Shown here: positions 40,549-49,496 of the stretch, piece by piece
How the letters are laid out: each line of letters begins with the position of its first letter
Numbering within the stretch: position 1 is the stretch's first letter
From: Amycolatopsis sp. WQ 127309
GTDB lineage: Bacteria > Actinomycetota > Actinomycetes > Mycobacteriales > Pseudonocardiaceae
Reading direction: 5' to 3'
Assembly (NCBI RefSeq): GCF_023023025.1
Contig: NZ_CP095481.1
Location: 5,035,001-5,099,000 of the forward strand
DNA: 64,000 nt
Made by a program: the position numbers and the translations under genes
Notes under the pieces: model-generated
Told to the model about the DNA's origin: nothing
What the model saw: only the letters and a program-made list of their open reading frames with translations
Database searches by the model: none

Positions 40549-40585
40549 GCGGACCAGGTTCGTCCCGCGCGCGCCGGCCGACCAG

Positions 40586-40599
40586 TGTCAGAGATGACA
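40586..40599. promoter_or_regulatory. Operator-like inverted repeat TGTCA-GAGA-TGACA
   Basis: Perfect 5-bp arms in the 82-base gap between the divergent DMT transporter and GlxA-type genes. A further TGTGACACA lies at about 40614-40622. Likely regulator site, possibly for the adjacent AraC/GlxA protein. Confidence 0.5.
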
Positions 40600-40630
40600 A
40601 CGACCGCAAAACTTGTGACACACTCGGCCG

Positions 40631-41584
40631 ATGGACGTCAACCGGGTCGCGGTGGTGCTCGCCGACCACGTTTCGCCGTTCGAGCTGGGCGTCGCGTGCG
40701 AGGTGTTCGGCACCGACCGCAGCGCCGACGGCATCGAGGGCTGGGACTTCGCCGTCTGCTCCCCGGGCGGCGCGCCGATCGCCAGCTGGTCGGGCTTCGG
40801 GCTGTCCGGGCTGGCGGACCTGGACTTCGCGGCGTCGGCGGACCTGCTGGTCGTGCCGACGTGCGCGCCGCGGACGGCACCGCCGCCGTCGCCGGTGCTG
40901 GACGTCCTGCGCGACGCGGCCGCGCGCGGCGCGTGGGTGGCGGGGTTCTGCGCGGGCGTGTTCACGCTGGGGTACGCGGGCCTGCTCGACGGCCGCCGCT
41001 GCACGGTCCACTGGGTGTACGAGGCGGAGTTCCGGCAGCGGTTCCCGACGGCGCTCGTGGATCCCCAGGCGCTGTACGCCGACGACGAGGGTGTCCTGAC
41101 CAGCGCGGGCACGGTCGCGGCGGTCGACCTGTGCCTGCACCTGGTCCGCCGCCTGCGCGGCGTGACGGCGGCGACGACCCTGGCCCGCCGAATGGTGGCG
41201 GCGCCCTTCCGCGCGGGCGGCCAGGCCCAGTTCGTCCAGGCCCCGGTCCCGTCCCTGCCGGACGACTCGGTGGTGGCCGAAGCACTGGAATGGGTGGAAC
41301 GGCGGCTGGACCAGCCGTTCACGGTGGCGGAGCTGGCCCGCCGCAGCGGCCTGGGGGAGCGGACGTTCCTGCGCCGCTTCTCGGCGGCGACGGGCACGAC
41401 GCCGCACCGCTGGCTGACGGAACGCCGGCTCGACCGCGCCCAGGCCCTGCTGGAGGAGGGCCGCCTGTCGGTGGAGGACATCGCGGTGGCGTGCGGCTAC
41501 GCCTCGGCGGCGGCGTTGCGCCACCAGTTCACCCGGTTGCGGGGGACGAGCCCGACGTCGTACCGCACGGCCTTCCGCGGCTGA
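40631..41584 (+). CDS. GlxA-family regulator (DJ-1/PfpI plus AraC HTH)
   Basis: 317 residues. The N-terminal DJ-1/PfpI-like domain (RVAVVLADHVSPFELGVACE, then GAWVAGFCAGVFTLGYAGLL with the nucleophile-position Cys) is joined to a C-terminal AraC HTH (FTVAELARRSGLGERTFLRR and VAVACGYASAAALRHQF). Typical of regulators of nitrogenous-compound or aldehyde metabolism; the DJ-1 domain probably senses a ligand. It probably controls the divergent DMT transporter. No detectable enzyme role. Confidence 0.93.
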   Translation: MDVNRVAVVLADHVSPFELGVACEVFGTDRSADGIEGWDFAVCSPGGAPIASWSGFGLSGLADLDFAASADLLVVPTCAPRTAPPPSPVLDVLRDAAARGAWVAGFCAGVFTLGYAGLLDGRRCTVHWVYEAEFRQRFPTALVDPQALYADDEGVLTSAGTVAAVDLCLHLVRRLRGVTAATTLARRMVAAPFRAGGQAQFVQAPVPSLPDDSVVAEALEWVERRLDQPFTVAELARRSGLGERTFLRRFSAATGTTPHRWLTERRLDRAQALLEEGRLSVEDIAVACGYASAAALRHQFTRLRGTSPTSYRTAFRG

Positions 41585-41613
41585 CGCGCATCCGACTGTG
41601 AGCAGAGCCGTAA

Positions 41614-41739
41614 CTCGCGTGATTGAACCCGGATTTCGCGTGACTGGAGCCGGATCTCGCGAGTTACGGCCCTGATCACGCGAGTTACGGTCCTGGTCAC
41701 GCGAGTTACGGCCTTGGTCACGCGAGTTACGGCCTTCCG
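41614..41739. repeat. 21-bp tandem array, six units, same unit as 3453-4109
   Basis: Unit starts fall at 41614, 41635, 41656, 41677, 41698 and 41719, all exactly 21 bp apart. The last three are nearly identical (CACGCGAGTTACGG(C/T)C(C/T)TGGT); the first three are more divergent. The CACGCGAG core matches the array beside the rRNA operon, and both face the same way on the + strand. It sits downstream of the GlxA-type gene. No spacers are present, so this is not a CRISPR array. Confidence 0.9.
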
Positions 41740-41783
41740 GCTGACGCCTCACCGCGGCTTCCGGTCGCCGCCGTTCCGGCTCT

Positions 41784-41848
41784 CCGGCTGGCTTGTCGAT
41801 GGAGGATTCTGGCCGTCGAGCGTCCCGAATCCTCCATCGATAAGCCGG
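41784..41848. repeat. Hairpin with TCGATGGAGGATTC arms
   Basis: TCGATGGAGGATTC and GAATCCTCCATCGA are perfect 14-bp arms separated by 17 bases, with partial outer pairing (CCGGCT/AGCCGG). It lies in the non-coding stretch between the GlxA-type gene and trpD. Unlike the GAAGGCC family it has no T run. Confidence 0.8.
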
Positions 41849-41937
41849 ACACGGGAGGCCGCGTCCGGAACGGGTGTCGGCGGACGCAGGATCGATTGGC
41901 CGCGGCTGTCAAGCCCGCGGCCGCCGGACCGGCCGAG

Positions 41938-41965
41938 TTGTCCACATCGGACCTGGTTGTCCACA
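41938..41965. promoter_or_regulatory. Two TTGTCCACA nonamers 19 bp apart
   Basis: Identical TTGTCCACA at 41938-41946 and 41957-41965, same strand. This matches the DnaA-box sequence preferred in Streptomyces and related actinobacteria. No dnaA, dnaN or rrn gene is nearby, so this is not the chromosomal origin. It may be a DnaA-titration/regulatory site or chance. The stretch 41740-42066 has no gene. Confidence 0.45.
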
Positions 41966-42014
41966 GATTCTGCGACCGGCGGGTTTGGGCGCCTGCCACC
42001 GATAGACTGGACAA

Positions 42015-42049
42015 GGGCACGCCCCCCTGAGGAGGGTGGGGGCGCGCCC
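42015..42049 (-). terminator. Terminator after trpD
   Basis: On the minus strand GGGCGCGCCCCCACCCTCC... forms a GC-rich stem with GGGGGGCGTGCCC (small mismatches) and is followed by TTGTCC. Begins 17 bases after the trpD stop. Confidence 0.75.
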
Positions 42050-42066
42050 GGCGAGTGTCCGCCCGG

Positions 42067-43101
42067 CTACTGGAACGCGATCCAGCGGTCCAGCAGGGCC
42101 GCTGCCGCGCCGGAGTCGATCGCCTCGGCCGCTCGTGCCAAGCCGGCGCGCAGGTCGTCCTCCAGGGACGACGAGAAGCCCGTGAACGCCGCCAGGGCCG
42201 CCGCCGCGTTGATCAGGACGGCGTCGCGGACCGGGCCCGGCTTGCCGCCCACCAGCTCGCGGACGACCTCCGCGTTCGCCGCCGCGTCGCCGCCGCGCAG
42301 GTCCTCCGCCGTCGCGCGCGGGATCCCCAGCTCCAGCGGGTCGAGGCCGCGCTCGGTGACCTCGCCGTCCGCCACCACCCAGAGCGTCGACGTCGTCGTG
42401 GTGGTGATCTCGTCGAGGCCGTCGTCGCCGCGGACCACCAGCGCCCGCGTGCCGCGCCGGGCGAACACCTCGGCCAGCACCCGGGTCTTGTCCGCGTACG
42501 CGCAGCCGATCAGCGCGCTGCCCGGCTGGGCCGGGTTGGTCAGCGGGCCCAGCAGGTTGAACGTCGTCGGCACGCCCAGTTCGGACCGGACCGGGCCGGC
42601 GTGGCGCAGCGCGGGGTGGAACGCCGACGCCAGGAAGAACCCGACGCCGACCTCGGTGAGGCTGCGCTGCACCTCCTCCGGCGGCAGGCTGATCCGCACG
42701 CCCAGGGTCTCCAGCACGTCGGCCGCCCCGGACTTCGACGACGCGCTGCGGTTGCCGTGCTTGGCCACCGGCGCGCCCGCCGCCGCCGTGACGATCGTCG
42801 CCATCGTCGAGATGTTCACGGAGTTCGAGCCGTCACCGCCGGTGCCGACGATGTCGACGGCCGGGCGGTCCAGCTCGACCCGGCGCGCGTGCGCCAGCAT
42901 CGTCGCGGCCATGCCGGCGATCTCCGCGGGCGTCTCGCCCTTGGCGCGCAGCGCCACCGCGAACCCGGCGATCCGGGCCGGGCTCGCCGCGCCGCTCATG
43001 ATCTGGTCCATCGCCCACGCCGTGTCGTCCTCGGACAGGTCGACCCGCGCGATGAGCTGCTTGAGCAGGGGTGGCCAGGTGCGGGGGACCGGGGTGGTCA
43101 C
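42067..43101 (-). CDS. trpD: Anthranilate phosphoribosyltransferase
   Basis: 344 residues. Tryptophan synthesis. [15 protein letters not shown] and [18 protein letters not shown] are the PRPP/anthranilate binding motifs. The GTG at 43101 is chosen because it begins the usual helical N-terminus ([20 protein letters not shown]); the frame upstream belongs to the receiver-like gene. It stands apart from other trp genes, as in mycobacteria (Rv2192c), next to ctaE. It follows the receiver-like gene by 5 bases, so the two are one unit. Confidence 0.94.
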   Translation of the reverse strand: MTTPVPRTWPPLLKQLIARVDLSEDDTAWAMDQIMSGAASPARIAGFAVALRAKGETPAEIAGMAATMLAHARRVELDRPAVDIVGTGGDGSNSVNISTMATIVTAAAGAPVAKHGNRSASSKSGAADVLETLGVRISLPPEEVQRSLTEVGVGFFLASAFHPALRHAGPVRSELGVPTTFNLLGPLTNPAQPGSALIGCAYADKTRVLAEVFARRGTRALVVRGDDGLDEITTTTTSTLWVVADGEVTERGLDPLELGIPRATAEDLRGGDAAANAEVVRELVGGKPGPVRDAVLINAAAALAAFTGFSSSLEDDLRAGLARAAEAIDSGAAAALLDRWIAFQ

Positions 43102-43106
43102 CGGGC

Positions 43107-43517
43107 TCAGCCGTTCACGACGGGGACCCGTCGCGCGCGCAGCACGTCGGCGACGGTCTCCGCGGCGGTCAGCGGGTCCAGCGGGTGCACCAGCACGGCG
43201 TCCGCCTGCGACCAGGTGGCCAGCCACCGGTCGTCCCGCCGCCGCACCGACACCACGATCGGCGGGCAGTCGGTGATCTCCGCCTTCAGCTGGCGGCACA
43301 GCCCGATGCCGCCGGTCGGCTGCGCCTCGCCGTCGAGGATCGCCAGGTCGACGTTCCCGGCGTCCACCTCGGACAGCACGTCGGCGATGCCGGCCGCTTC
43401 GACGTACTCCACGCGGCCCACGTCGGCGGCGGGCCGCCGGCCGACCGCGTTCACGATCGCCTCGCGCACCTCCGCCTTGTGGCTGAACACCAGGACCCGC
43501 ATCGCCCGCTCGGCCAT
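43107..43517 (-). CDS. Receiver-like (CheY-type) protein without an output domain
   Basis: 136 residues. Fold elements of a receiver: [20 protein letters not shown] and [20 protein letters not shown] with the candidate phospho-acceptor Asp. The usual conserved Lys near the end is replaced by His (LVHPLDP), so normal phosphorylation signalling is doubtful. No DNA-binding domain. ATG at 43517 has GGAGGC upstream. It is upstream of trpD with a 5-base gap; similar stand-alone proteins occur in other actinobacteria. Role unknown. Confidence 0.75.
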   Translation of the reverse strand: MAERAMRVLVFSHKAEVREAIVNAVGRRPAADVGRVEYVEAAGIADVLSEVDAGNVDLAILDGEAQPTGGIGLCRQLKAEITDCPPIVVSVRRRDDRWLATWSQADAVLVHPLDPLTAAETVADVLRARRVPVVNG

Positions 43518-43578
43518 TGAGCTGCCTCCGTCTTTGTCAAAGCTCCACTCGCACCGATCGTATCGGCCGAGACCGACA

Positions 43579-43992
43579 TCACGCGGGCGCCTCCGGCTGG
43601 AGCGCGTCCCAGCCCAGCGCGTCGCCGCCCAGCCGTTGTGCGAGGCCCGCCATCCGGGACCGTTCCTGGGCGCAGTGGAGCGCGTCGAGCACCTGGACGC
43701 GGACCGCGTGCACCCGCGTCAGGCCACCATCGGGTGACTCTTCTCGCAGGTCGTAGCCGTCCTGGGCGAGGATCGACGCCGCTTCGCCGAGGCGAGCGGG
43801 CGGAAGCAGCAGGTGGTGCCGCAGAACGGCGGGTGCCGTGCTGACCCAGGCGGGTGAACCGGCGAGCACGGCGGAGTCCGCGACGGCCGGGTCGAAGGCC
43901 TCGGCGACGATCTTCAACCCGGGCGTATCAGGCGTCAGACCGGCGGTTTCGTCCTTCTTGACCAGGTCACGCAGCCGGTCGAGTAAACCCAT
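43579..43992 (-). CDS. Conserved hypothetical protein
   Basis: 137 residues. MGLLDRLRDLVKKDETAGLT start, then LLLPPARLGEAASILAQDGYDL and RVHAVRVQVLDALHCAQERSRMAGLAQR. Amphipathic basic N-terminal helix, no membrane segment or signal. Unrecognised family; reads like an actinobacterial core protein near ctaE. ATG at 43992 with GAAAGGTGAG before it. It is divergent from ctaE. Confidence 0.72.
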   Translation of the reverse strand: MGLLDRLRDLVKKDETAGLTPDTPGLKIVAEAFDPAVADSAVLAGSPAWVSTAPAVLRHHLLLPPARLGEAASILAQDGYDLREESPDGGLTRVHAVRVQVLDALHCAQERSRMAGLAQRLGGDALGWDALQPEAPA

Positions 43993-44087
43993 GAGTAGCT
44001 CTCACCTTTCCGCGGCAGAGGTGTGATCGGCTCCGCACGCGACTTGCCGTGGACCCACCCGGCGGGACGGCGGTGCGGGAGGACATA

Positions 44088-44711
44088 ATGCGATCCGTGA
44101 CAACGGCAGCTCCCACCATCAGTCAGCGGGTTCACTCGCTGAACCGGCCGAACATGGTCAGTGTCGGCACCATCGTGTGGTTGTCCAGCGAACTGATGTT
44201 CTTCGCCGGGCTCTTCGCGATGTTCTTCACCGTCAAGGCGCAGAACTCCACCGGCGCGTGGCCACCACCGCTGCACGGCGAGGAGTTCCACCTCAACGTG
44301 ACGTACGCGATCCCGTTCACGGTGATCCTCGTGCTGTCCTCGCTGACCTGCCAGTTCGGTGTGTTCGCCGCCGAGCGCGGTGACGTCTACGGGCTGCGCC
44401 GCTGGTACATCATCACGTTGATCATGGGCGCGATCTTCGTCGGCGGCCAGGCCAACGAGTACCACAACCTGGTCGAAGAGGGGATGACGATCCCGTCCGG
44501 CCCGTTCGGCACGGTCTTCTACCTCGCCACCGGGTTCCACGGCCTGCACGTCATCGGCGGGCTGATCGCCTTCGTGTACCTGCTCATCCGCACGAAGCTG
44601 AGCAAGTTCACGCCCGCCCAGGCCACGTCGGCGATCGTCGTGTCCTACTACTGGCACTTCGTCGACATCGTGTGGGTCGGCCTGTTCGGTGTGATCTACC
44701 TCCTGCCGTGA
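44088..44711 (+). CDS. ctaE: Cytochrome c oxidase subunit III
   Basis: 207 residues with five membrane helices typical of the short actinobacterial subunit III ([97 protein letters not shown]). The ATG at 44088 has GGGAGGA upstream; a GTG at 44097 is possible. It is 66 bases ahead of qcrC and is thought to be one unit with qcrCAB, as in mycobacteria (Rv2193-Rv2196). Confidence 0.95.
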   Translation: MRSVTTAAPTISQRVHSLNRPNMVSVGTIVWLSSELMFFAGLFAMFFTVKAQNSTGAWPPPLHGEEFHLNVTYAIPFTVILVLSSLTCQFGVFAAERGDVYGLRRWYIITLIMGAIFVGGQANEYHNLVEEGMTIPSGPFGTVFYLATGFHGLHVIGGLIAFVYLLIRTKLSKFTPAQATSAIVVSYYWHFVDIVWVGLFGVIYLLP

Positions 44712-44777
44712 GGCCCGCACCGCCAGCCACCACCACCTTCTCCATCGGCCTGAACTGACAGCAAGGGTTGCCGCAAG

Positions 44778-45596
44778 ATGACCACCAGCACCAAGTCCTC
44801 GGAGCGCGGCTACCGCGCGCGGTCGAAGCTGCGGAGGCGGTTCGCCGGCCTGCTCGCGCTCGGTATCGCGCTGGTGAGCGCCGGCGCCCTGTACGCCGTG
44901 TTCGCCCCCGAGCCGCAGACCGCGCAGGCCCAGGGCACGCCGGCGCAGCTGCGCCTCGGCGAGCAGGTCTACAACAACACCTGCATCGCGTGCCACGGCG
45001 CGAACCTCGAAGGCGTGCAGGACCGCGGCCCGAGCCTCATCGGCATCGGTGACGCCGCCGTGTACTTCCAGACCTCTTCGGGCCGCATGCCCGCCGCGCG
45101 CCAGGAGGCGCAGGTCGAGCGCAAGCCGCCGAAGCTGAGCGAGGCCGAGATCGACGCGGTCGGCGCCTTCATCCAAGCGCACGGCGGCGGCGCCCAGCGC
45201 CCGGCCGAGAAGGGCGAGGCCCTGCGCGGCAGCGACCCGGCCCGCGGTGGCGAGCTGTTCCGCCTCAACTGCGCCTCGTGCCACAACTTCACCGGCCGCG
45301 GCGGCGCGCTGTCGGCGGGCAAGTACGCGCCGAACCTGGACCCGGCGAGCGAAGAGCAGATCTACACCGCCATGCTCACCGGCCCCCAGAACATGCCGAA
45401 GTTCTCCGACCGGCAGCTTTCGCCCGAGGAGAAGAAGGACATCGTCGCCTACGTGAAGTCGGTGTCCGACGGCAACAATGACCCGGGCGGTAACGGCCTC
45501 GGCGGGGTCGGCCCCGCTTCCGAGGGCGTCATCGCCTTCATCGTCGGGATCGCCGCGCTGATCGGCGTGACGTTGTGGATTGGATCGAAGGCATGA
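44778..45596 (+). CDS. qcrC: Di-heme cytochrome c subunit of the bcc complex
   Basis: 272 residues. N-terminal membrane anchor ([21 protein letters not shown]), two c-type heme motifs CIACH and CASCH each followed by a distal Met region ([25 protein letters not shown]), and a C-terminal membrane helix. The di-heme form passes electrons directly from the bc1 to the aa3 oxidase, so no soluble cytochrome c is needed. The stop overlaps the qcrA ATG (ATGA). Confidence 0.96.
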   Translation: MTTSTKSSERGYRARSKLRRRFAGLLALGIALVSAGALYAVFAPEPQTAQAQGTPAQLRLGEQVYNNTCIACHGANLEGVQDRGPSLIGIGDAAVYFQTSSGRMPAARQEAQVERKPPKLSEAEIDAVGAFIQAHGGGAQRPAEKGEALRGSDPARGGELFRLNCASCHNFTGRGGALSAGKYAPNLDPASEEQIYTAMLTGPQNMPKFSDRQLSPEEKKDIVAYVKSVSDGNNDPGGNGLGGVGPASEGVIAFIVGIAALIGVTLWIGSKA

Positions 45597-46747
45597 GTGC
45601 CGAGGGGCCTAAGCCGCCGACGGAGGCGGAGCTGGCTGAGATGGACCGCGACCAGCTGCTGAAGCTGGGCGGTCAGCTCGACGGCGTCGAGATCGCCGAG
45701 TACCCGACCCCGTGGCCCGTGGAGGGCACCCGCGCGGAGAAGCGCGCCGAGCGCCTGGTGGCGTTCTGGTTCGCGCTGTCCGCCGTGGCCGGGCTGGGGT
45801 TCGTCGTCTCCCTGATCTGGTGGCCGTGGCAGTACGAGGCGCCGGACAACGAGAGCGGCCACTTCTGGTACAGCCTCTACACCCCGATGCTGGGGCTCAC
45901 GCTCGGCCTGGCCATCCTCGGCCTGGGCATCGGCGTGATCCTCTACACGAAGAAGTTCGTGCCCGCCGAGGTCTCGGTGCAGGAGCGCCACGACGGTGAC
46001 GGCAAGGGCTCGACCGAGGTCGACCGCGCCACGATCCTCGCGCACCTGGCCGACGCCGGGAGCCGCAGCACCATCGCCCGCCGGTCGCTGATCAAGCGCT
46101 CGGCGATCGCCGGGGCCGGCACGCTGGGCCTCGCGGCCGCCGCGCTGCCGCTCGCGTCCTTCATCAAGAACCCGTGGAAGGACACCGAGGGCCGCGACTC
46201 CCTCTGGCACACCGGCTGGCAGCCGAACTTCCCCGGCGAGAAGGTCTACCTGCGCCGCAACACCGGCAAGCCGCTGGAAGAGGGCCAGGAAGCCAGCCTC
46301 GTCAAGGCCGAGGACCTCGACGCCGGCGCGATGGAGACGGTGTTCCCGTACCGCGACTCCGAGAAGGACAAGCCGGAGCTGCTGGCCGCCGCGCTGACCC
46401 GGGTCGACAACCCGGTCATGCTGATCCGCCTGCGCCCGACCGACGCCGCCAAGGTGGTCAAGCGGTCCGGCCAGGAGGACTTCAACTTCGGCGACCTCTA
46501 CGCGTACACGAAGATCTGCAGCCACGTCGGCTGCCCGACCTCCCTGTACGAGCAGCGGACCAACCGCATCCTGTGCCCGTGCCACCAGTCGCAGTTCGAC
46601 GCCCTCCACTACGCCAAGCCGATTTTCGGCCCGGCGACCCGTCCGCTGGCCCAGCTACCGATCACGGTGGACGAAGAGGGATACTTGATCGCGCGAGGCG
46701 ACTTCATCGAGGCCATCGGTCCGGCCTTTTGGGAGCGTAAGTCATGA
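45593..46747 (+). CDS. qcrA: Rieske iron-sulfur subunit of the bcc complex
   Basis: 384 residues. Three membrane helices in the N-terminal part, then the Rieske domain with 2Fe-2S motifs CSHVGCP and CPCHQSQFD. The start ATG at 45593 overlaps the qcrC stop; an in-frame codon 6 residues earlier is ignored. A Tat-like patch ([16 protein letters not shown]) precedes the third helix, fitting Tat-assisted folding known for actinobacterial QcrA. The stop overlaps the qcrB ATG. Confidence 0.96.
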   Translation: MSAEGPKPPTEAELAEMDRDQLLKLGGQLDGVEIAEYPTPWPVEGTRAEKRAERLVAFWFALSAVAGLGFVVSLIWWPWQYEAPDNESGHFWYSLYTPMLGLTLGLAILGLGIGVILYTKKFVPAEVSVQERHDGDGKGSTEVDRATILAHLADAGSRSTIARRSLIKRSAIAGAGTLGLAAAALPLASFIKNPWKDTEGRDSLWHTGWQPNFPGEKVYLRRNTGKPLEEGQEASLVKAEDLDAGAMETVFPYRDSEKDKPELLAAALTRVDNPVMLIRLRPTDAAKVVKRSGQEDFNFGDLYAYTKICSHVGCPTSLYEQRTNRILCPCHQSQFDALHYAKPIFGPATRPLAQLPITVDEEGYLIARGDFIEAIGPAFWERKS

Positions 46748-48447
46748 GTTCACTCACCACGCCGACCAAGGGGTCGAGCGCGATCGAGAAGGCGGCAGGC
46801 GACGCCGCGAACGACGCCGATCAGCGTTACCGCCTGGCCAAGGGCCTGCGGCACCAGATGAACAAGGTGTTCCCGACCCACTGGTCGTTCCTGCTGGGCG
46901 AGATCGCGCTCTACAGTTTCATCATCCTGCTGCTCACGGGTGTGTACCTGACGTTGTTCTTCGACCCCTCGATGCAGGAGGTCGTCTACCACGGCAGTTT
47001 CACGAACATGCAGGGCCTGGAGATGTCGCAGGCGTTCCGCACGACGCTGGACCTCTCGTTCGACGTCCGCGGTGGGCTGTTCATGCGGCAGCTGCACCAC
47101 TGGGCGGCGTTGATCTTCGTGGCGTCGATGGCGGTGCACATGCTGCGGGTGTTCTTCACCGGTGCGTTCCGCAAGCCGCGTGAGGCCAACTGGGTGATCG
47201 GTGGTCTGCTGCTGGTCCTGGGCTGCTTCGAAGGTTTCTTCGGGTATTCGCTGCCGGACGACTTGCTCTCCGGTACCGGTATCCGGGCGACGTTGTCGGG
47301 GATCGTGTTGTCGGTGCCGGTGATCGGGACCTGGATCCACTGGGCGTTGTTCGGTGGGGAGTTCCCCGGCGACCAGATCATCCCGCGCCTGTACACGCTG
47401 CACATCCTGCTGCTGCCGGGCATCATGCTGGCGCTGGTCGGGGCGCACCTGGCGCTGGTCTGGTACCAGAAGCACACCCAGTTCCCGGGGGTGCGCCGCA
47501 AGGAGACCAACGTCGTCGGGGTGCGGATCATGCCGTACTTCGCCCTCAAGGGCGGCGCGTTCTTCACGCTGGTCATCGGTGTGCTGGCGCTCATGTCGGG
47601 CCTGTTCCAGATCAACCCGGTGTGGAACTTCGGCCCGTACAACCCGGCGCAGGTTTCGGCGGGGTCCCAGCCCGACTGGTACATGGCCTGGGCCGACGGC
47701 ATGCTCCGGATCTGGCCCGCGTGGGAGGTCTACCTCGGGAACTACACGATCCCGGCGGTGTTCTTCCCCGGCGCGGTCGGCATGCCGATCCTGATCGGGC
47801 TGTTCATCAGCTACCCGTTCATCGAGCGGAAGCTGTCCAAGGACACCGCGTACCACAACCTGCTCCAGCGGCCCCGGGACGTCCCGGTCCGCACGGCGCT
47901 GGGCGCGATGGCGCTGGGCTTCTTCATGGTGATCGAGCTGTCGGGCTTCAACGACATCATCGCCGACCAGTTCGACATCTCCCTGAACGCGACGACGTGG
48001 GCCGGCCGCATCGGCGTCCTGCTCGTGCCGCCGGTCGCCTACTACCTGACCTACCGGCTCTGCCTGGGCCTGCAGCGGGCCGACCGTGAGGTGCTGGAGC
48101 ACGGCGTCGAGACGGGCATCATCAAGCGGCTGCCGCACGGTGAGTTCATCGAGATCCACCAGCCGCTCGGCGGCGTGGACAGCCACGGCCACGCGGTGCC
48201 GCTCGAGTACCAGGGCGCGTCCGTGCCGAAGAAGATGAACAAGCTGGGTTCGGCGGGGCACGCCGTGCCGGGCACGTTCTGGTCGCCCGACCCGGCCGAG
48301 GAGACCACCGCGCTGCAGCGGGCTCACGGCAACGGTCACTCGAACGGGCACTCCAACGGCAACGGCAATGGCCACGCGAACGGCAATGGCCACACCCGCG
48401 CGGAGATCGAGAGCGCCGAGACGGCGTCGGAGCGCTCCGAGCACTAG
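46744..48447 (+). CDS. qcrB: Cytochrome b subunit of the bcc complex, with a His/Asn/Gly tail
   Basis: 567 residues. Eight-helix cytochrome b; the first heme helix reads [20 protein letters not shown] and the second set is near [12 protein letters not shown] loops in the frame used, with [20 protein letters not shown]. The normal core ends by about residue 510. After that the tail is low complexity: repeats of [20 protein letters not shown] followed by a short acidic end ([14 protein letters not shown]). I do not know this His-rich tail from other QcrB proteins. It is the last gene of the unit and ends at a hairpin. Confidence 0.95.
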   Translation: MSSLTTPTKGSSAIEKAAGDAANDADQRYRLAKGLRHQMNKVFPTHWSFLLGEIALYSFIILLLTGVYLTLFFDPSMQEVVYHGSFTNMQGLEMSQAFRTTLDLSFDVRGGLFMRQLHHWAALIFVASMAVHMLRVFFTGAFRKPREANWVIGGLLLVLGCFEGFFGYSLPDDLLSGTGIRATLSGIVLSVPVIGTWIHWALFGGEFPGDQIIPRLYTLHILLLPGIMLALVGAHLALVWYQKHTQFPGVRRKETNVVGVRIMPYFALKGGAFFTLVIGVLALMSGLFQINPVWNFGPYNPAQVSAGSQPDWYMAWADGMLRIWPAWEVYLGNYTIPAVFFPGAVGMPILIGLFISYPFIERKLSKDTAYHNLLQRPRDVPVRTALGAMALGFFMVIELSGFNDIIADQFDISLNATTWAGRIGVLLVPPVAYYLTYRLCLGLQRADREVLEHGVETGIIKRLPHGEFIEIHQPLGGVDSHGHAVPLEYQGASVPKKMNKLGSAGHAVPGTFWSPDPAEETTALQRAHGNGHSNGHSNGNGNGHANGNGHTRAEIESAETASERSEH

Positions 48448-48459
48448 GCGGTACTGACG

Positions 48460-48496
48460 CTGAAGGCCACCTTCCGGATCGAAAGGTGGCCTTCAG
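48460..48496. repeat. Hairpin CTGAAGGCCACCTT / AAGGTGGCCTTCAG
   Basis: A perfect 14-bp stem with a 9-base loop between the convergent ends of qcrB and the OmdA-like gene; its last four bases fall in the stop region of the latter. The arm begins like the copies at 14454 etc. but has ACC in place of TCC. It could terminate both genes. Confidence 0.85.
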
Positions 48497-48675
48497 TGCG
48501 TTCGCAGTCTCGTGACGGTCTTCCCGGCCCGGGCGACGCGGGTCTCGGGCTTCTTGGCCTCGGCGACCCACTTCGTGTATTCCCGCTGGTGGGACGGCGG
48601 CAGCGCCGCGAAGAGCGCCGCCGCGTCCGGGGCCGCCGCGAGCGCGTCGGCCAGCTCCCGCGGGACCTCGGTCAC
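48493..48675 (-). CDS. Short YdeI/OmdA-like protein
   Basis: 60 residues: VTEVPRELADALAAAPDAAA, then LPPSHQREYTKWVAEAKKPE and TRVARAGKTVTRLRTH. The S-H-x-(K/R)-E-Y-x-x-W-(I/V)-x-x-A-K-x-x-E-T-R pattern is the OmdA/YdeI helical segment. It is shorter than the usual proteins, lacking the DUF1905 part. The GTG at 48675 overlaps the RAM-domain gene stop by 4 bases, so they are coupled. Function uncertain. Confidence 0.78.
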   Translation of the reverse strand: MTEVPRELADALAAAPDAAALFAALPPSHQREYTKWVAEAKKPETRVARAGKTVTRLRTH

Positions 48676-48953
48676 TCTTCGGCGCCGATCGAGAAGGCCG
48701 ACTCGGTGTCGGCGCGGGAGTACGAGCGGAACGCGATGTGCGTGACGGTGTTCAGCACGCCCGCCACCTTCCCGATCCGCCCGGGGATCAGCTCGGCCAG
48801 GTCCTCGTGCGCGGAAACCTGCACGGTGGCGATGAGGTCGACGTCCCCGGCGCACGAGTACACCTCGCCGACCCCGTCGAGGTCGGCGATCGCCTGCGCG
48901 GCGTCCGGGATCGCGTCCGCCTCTACCTGGATCAACACGATCGCGGTGATCAC
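48672..48953 (-). CDS. Stand-alone Lrp/AsnC ligand-binding (RAM) domain protein
   Basis: 93 residues: MITAIVLIQVEADAIPDAAQ, then GVGEVYSCAGDVDLIATVQV and GRIGKVAGVLNTVTHIAFRS, the alpha/beta RAM fold of Lrp/AsnC proteins with no HTH part. Such proteins bind amino acids and may modulate full-length Lrp-family regulators. GTG at 48953 with GGAGG just upstream. It is followed by the OmdA-like gene. Confidence 0.88.
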   Translation of the reverse strand: MITAIVLIQVEADAIPDAAQAIADLDGVGEVYSCAGDVDLIATVQVSAHEDLAELIPGRIGKVAGVLNTVTHIAFRSYSRADTESAFSIGAEE

Positions 48954-49094
48954 CTGGGTCCTCCAAGACTCGTCTGCGGGTATCGCCCGCGATCCTAGTG
49001 AGCCCGGCCCGGCATGGCCGGTCTGACTCGTCGCCGGGCGGGCCTGGTGGGGCTCGATGCGGCTGCTCGGGGCCTGCGGGGTGCTGCTCCGGCC

Positions 49095-49377
49095 GTCGCC
49101 GGGTGCGCAGGTCGGCGGTGGGGAGGGCTGGGTCGCGGCTGAGCGCGACGCGCTCAGCCGTTGCCGTGCCCGGCGGCCATGAACACGGTCGCCGAGTGCG
49201 CAGGTCGGCGGTGGCGAGGGTCGGTTCGCGGCTGAACGCGGTGCACTCGGCCGGAGCTGTGCTCAGCGCGGCCGTGAACACAGTCGCCGGGTGCACCTGT
49301 CGGCGAGGGCTGGGTCGCTGCTGAGCGCGATGCGCTCGGCCGGAGCCGTGCCTGGCGCGGCCGTGAACGCGGAGTCG
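49095..49377. repeat. 94-bp degenerate tandem repeat, three copies
   Basis: The word GTCGCCG(G/A)GTGC occurs at 49095, 49188 and 49283 (steps 93 and 95), each followed by GTCGGCG, a GGCTGGGTCGC-type word, GCTGA(G/A)CGCG and (C/G)TCAGC or CTCGGC words in the same order. A partial fourth copy begins near 49371. The gap 48954-49496 contains no other gene I can support; it lies just after the DnaQ-UvrC stop on that strand. Confidence 0.75.
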
Positions 49378-49496
49378 CTGCCTGCCTGAGCCACGGCGCG
49401 GCCACCGGCCGGTGCCCGAGCGAGGCGCGGGATCGAGGTCCTCCGCGGCCACTCGCCGGTGATGTTGGGCGCGCTCGCGACCCACCGGACCCGGCC

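Noticed and set aside
41938..41965. Chromosomal origin of replication
   Set aside because: Only two DnaA-like boxes and none of dnaA, dnaN, gyrB or rpmH nearby.
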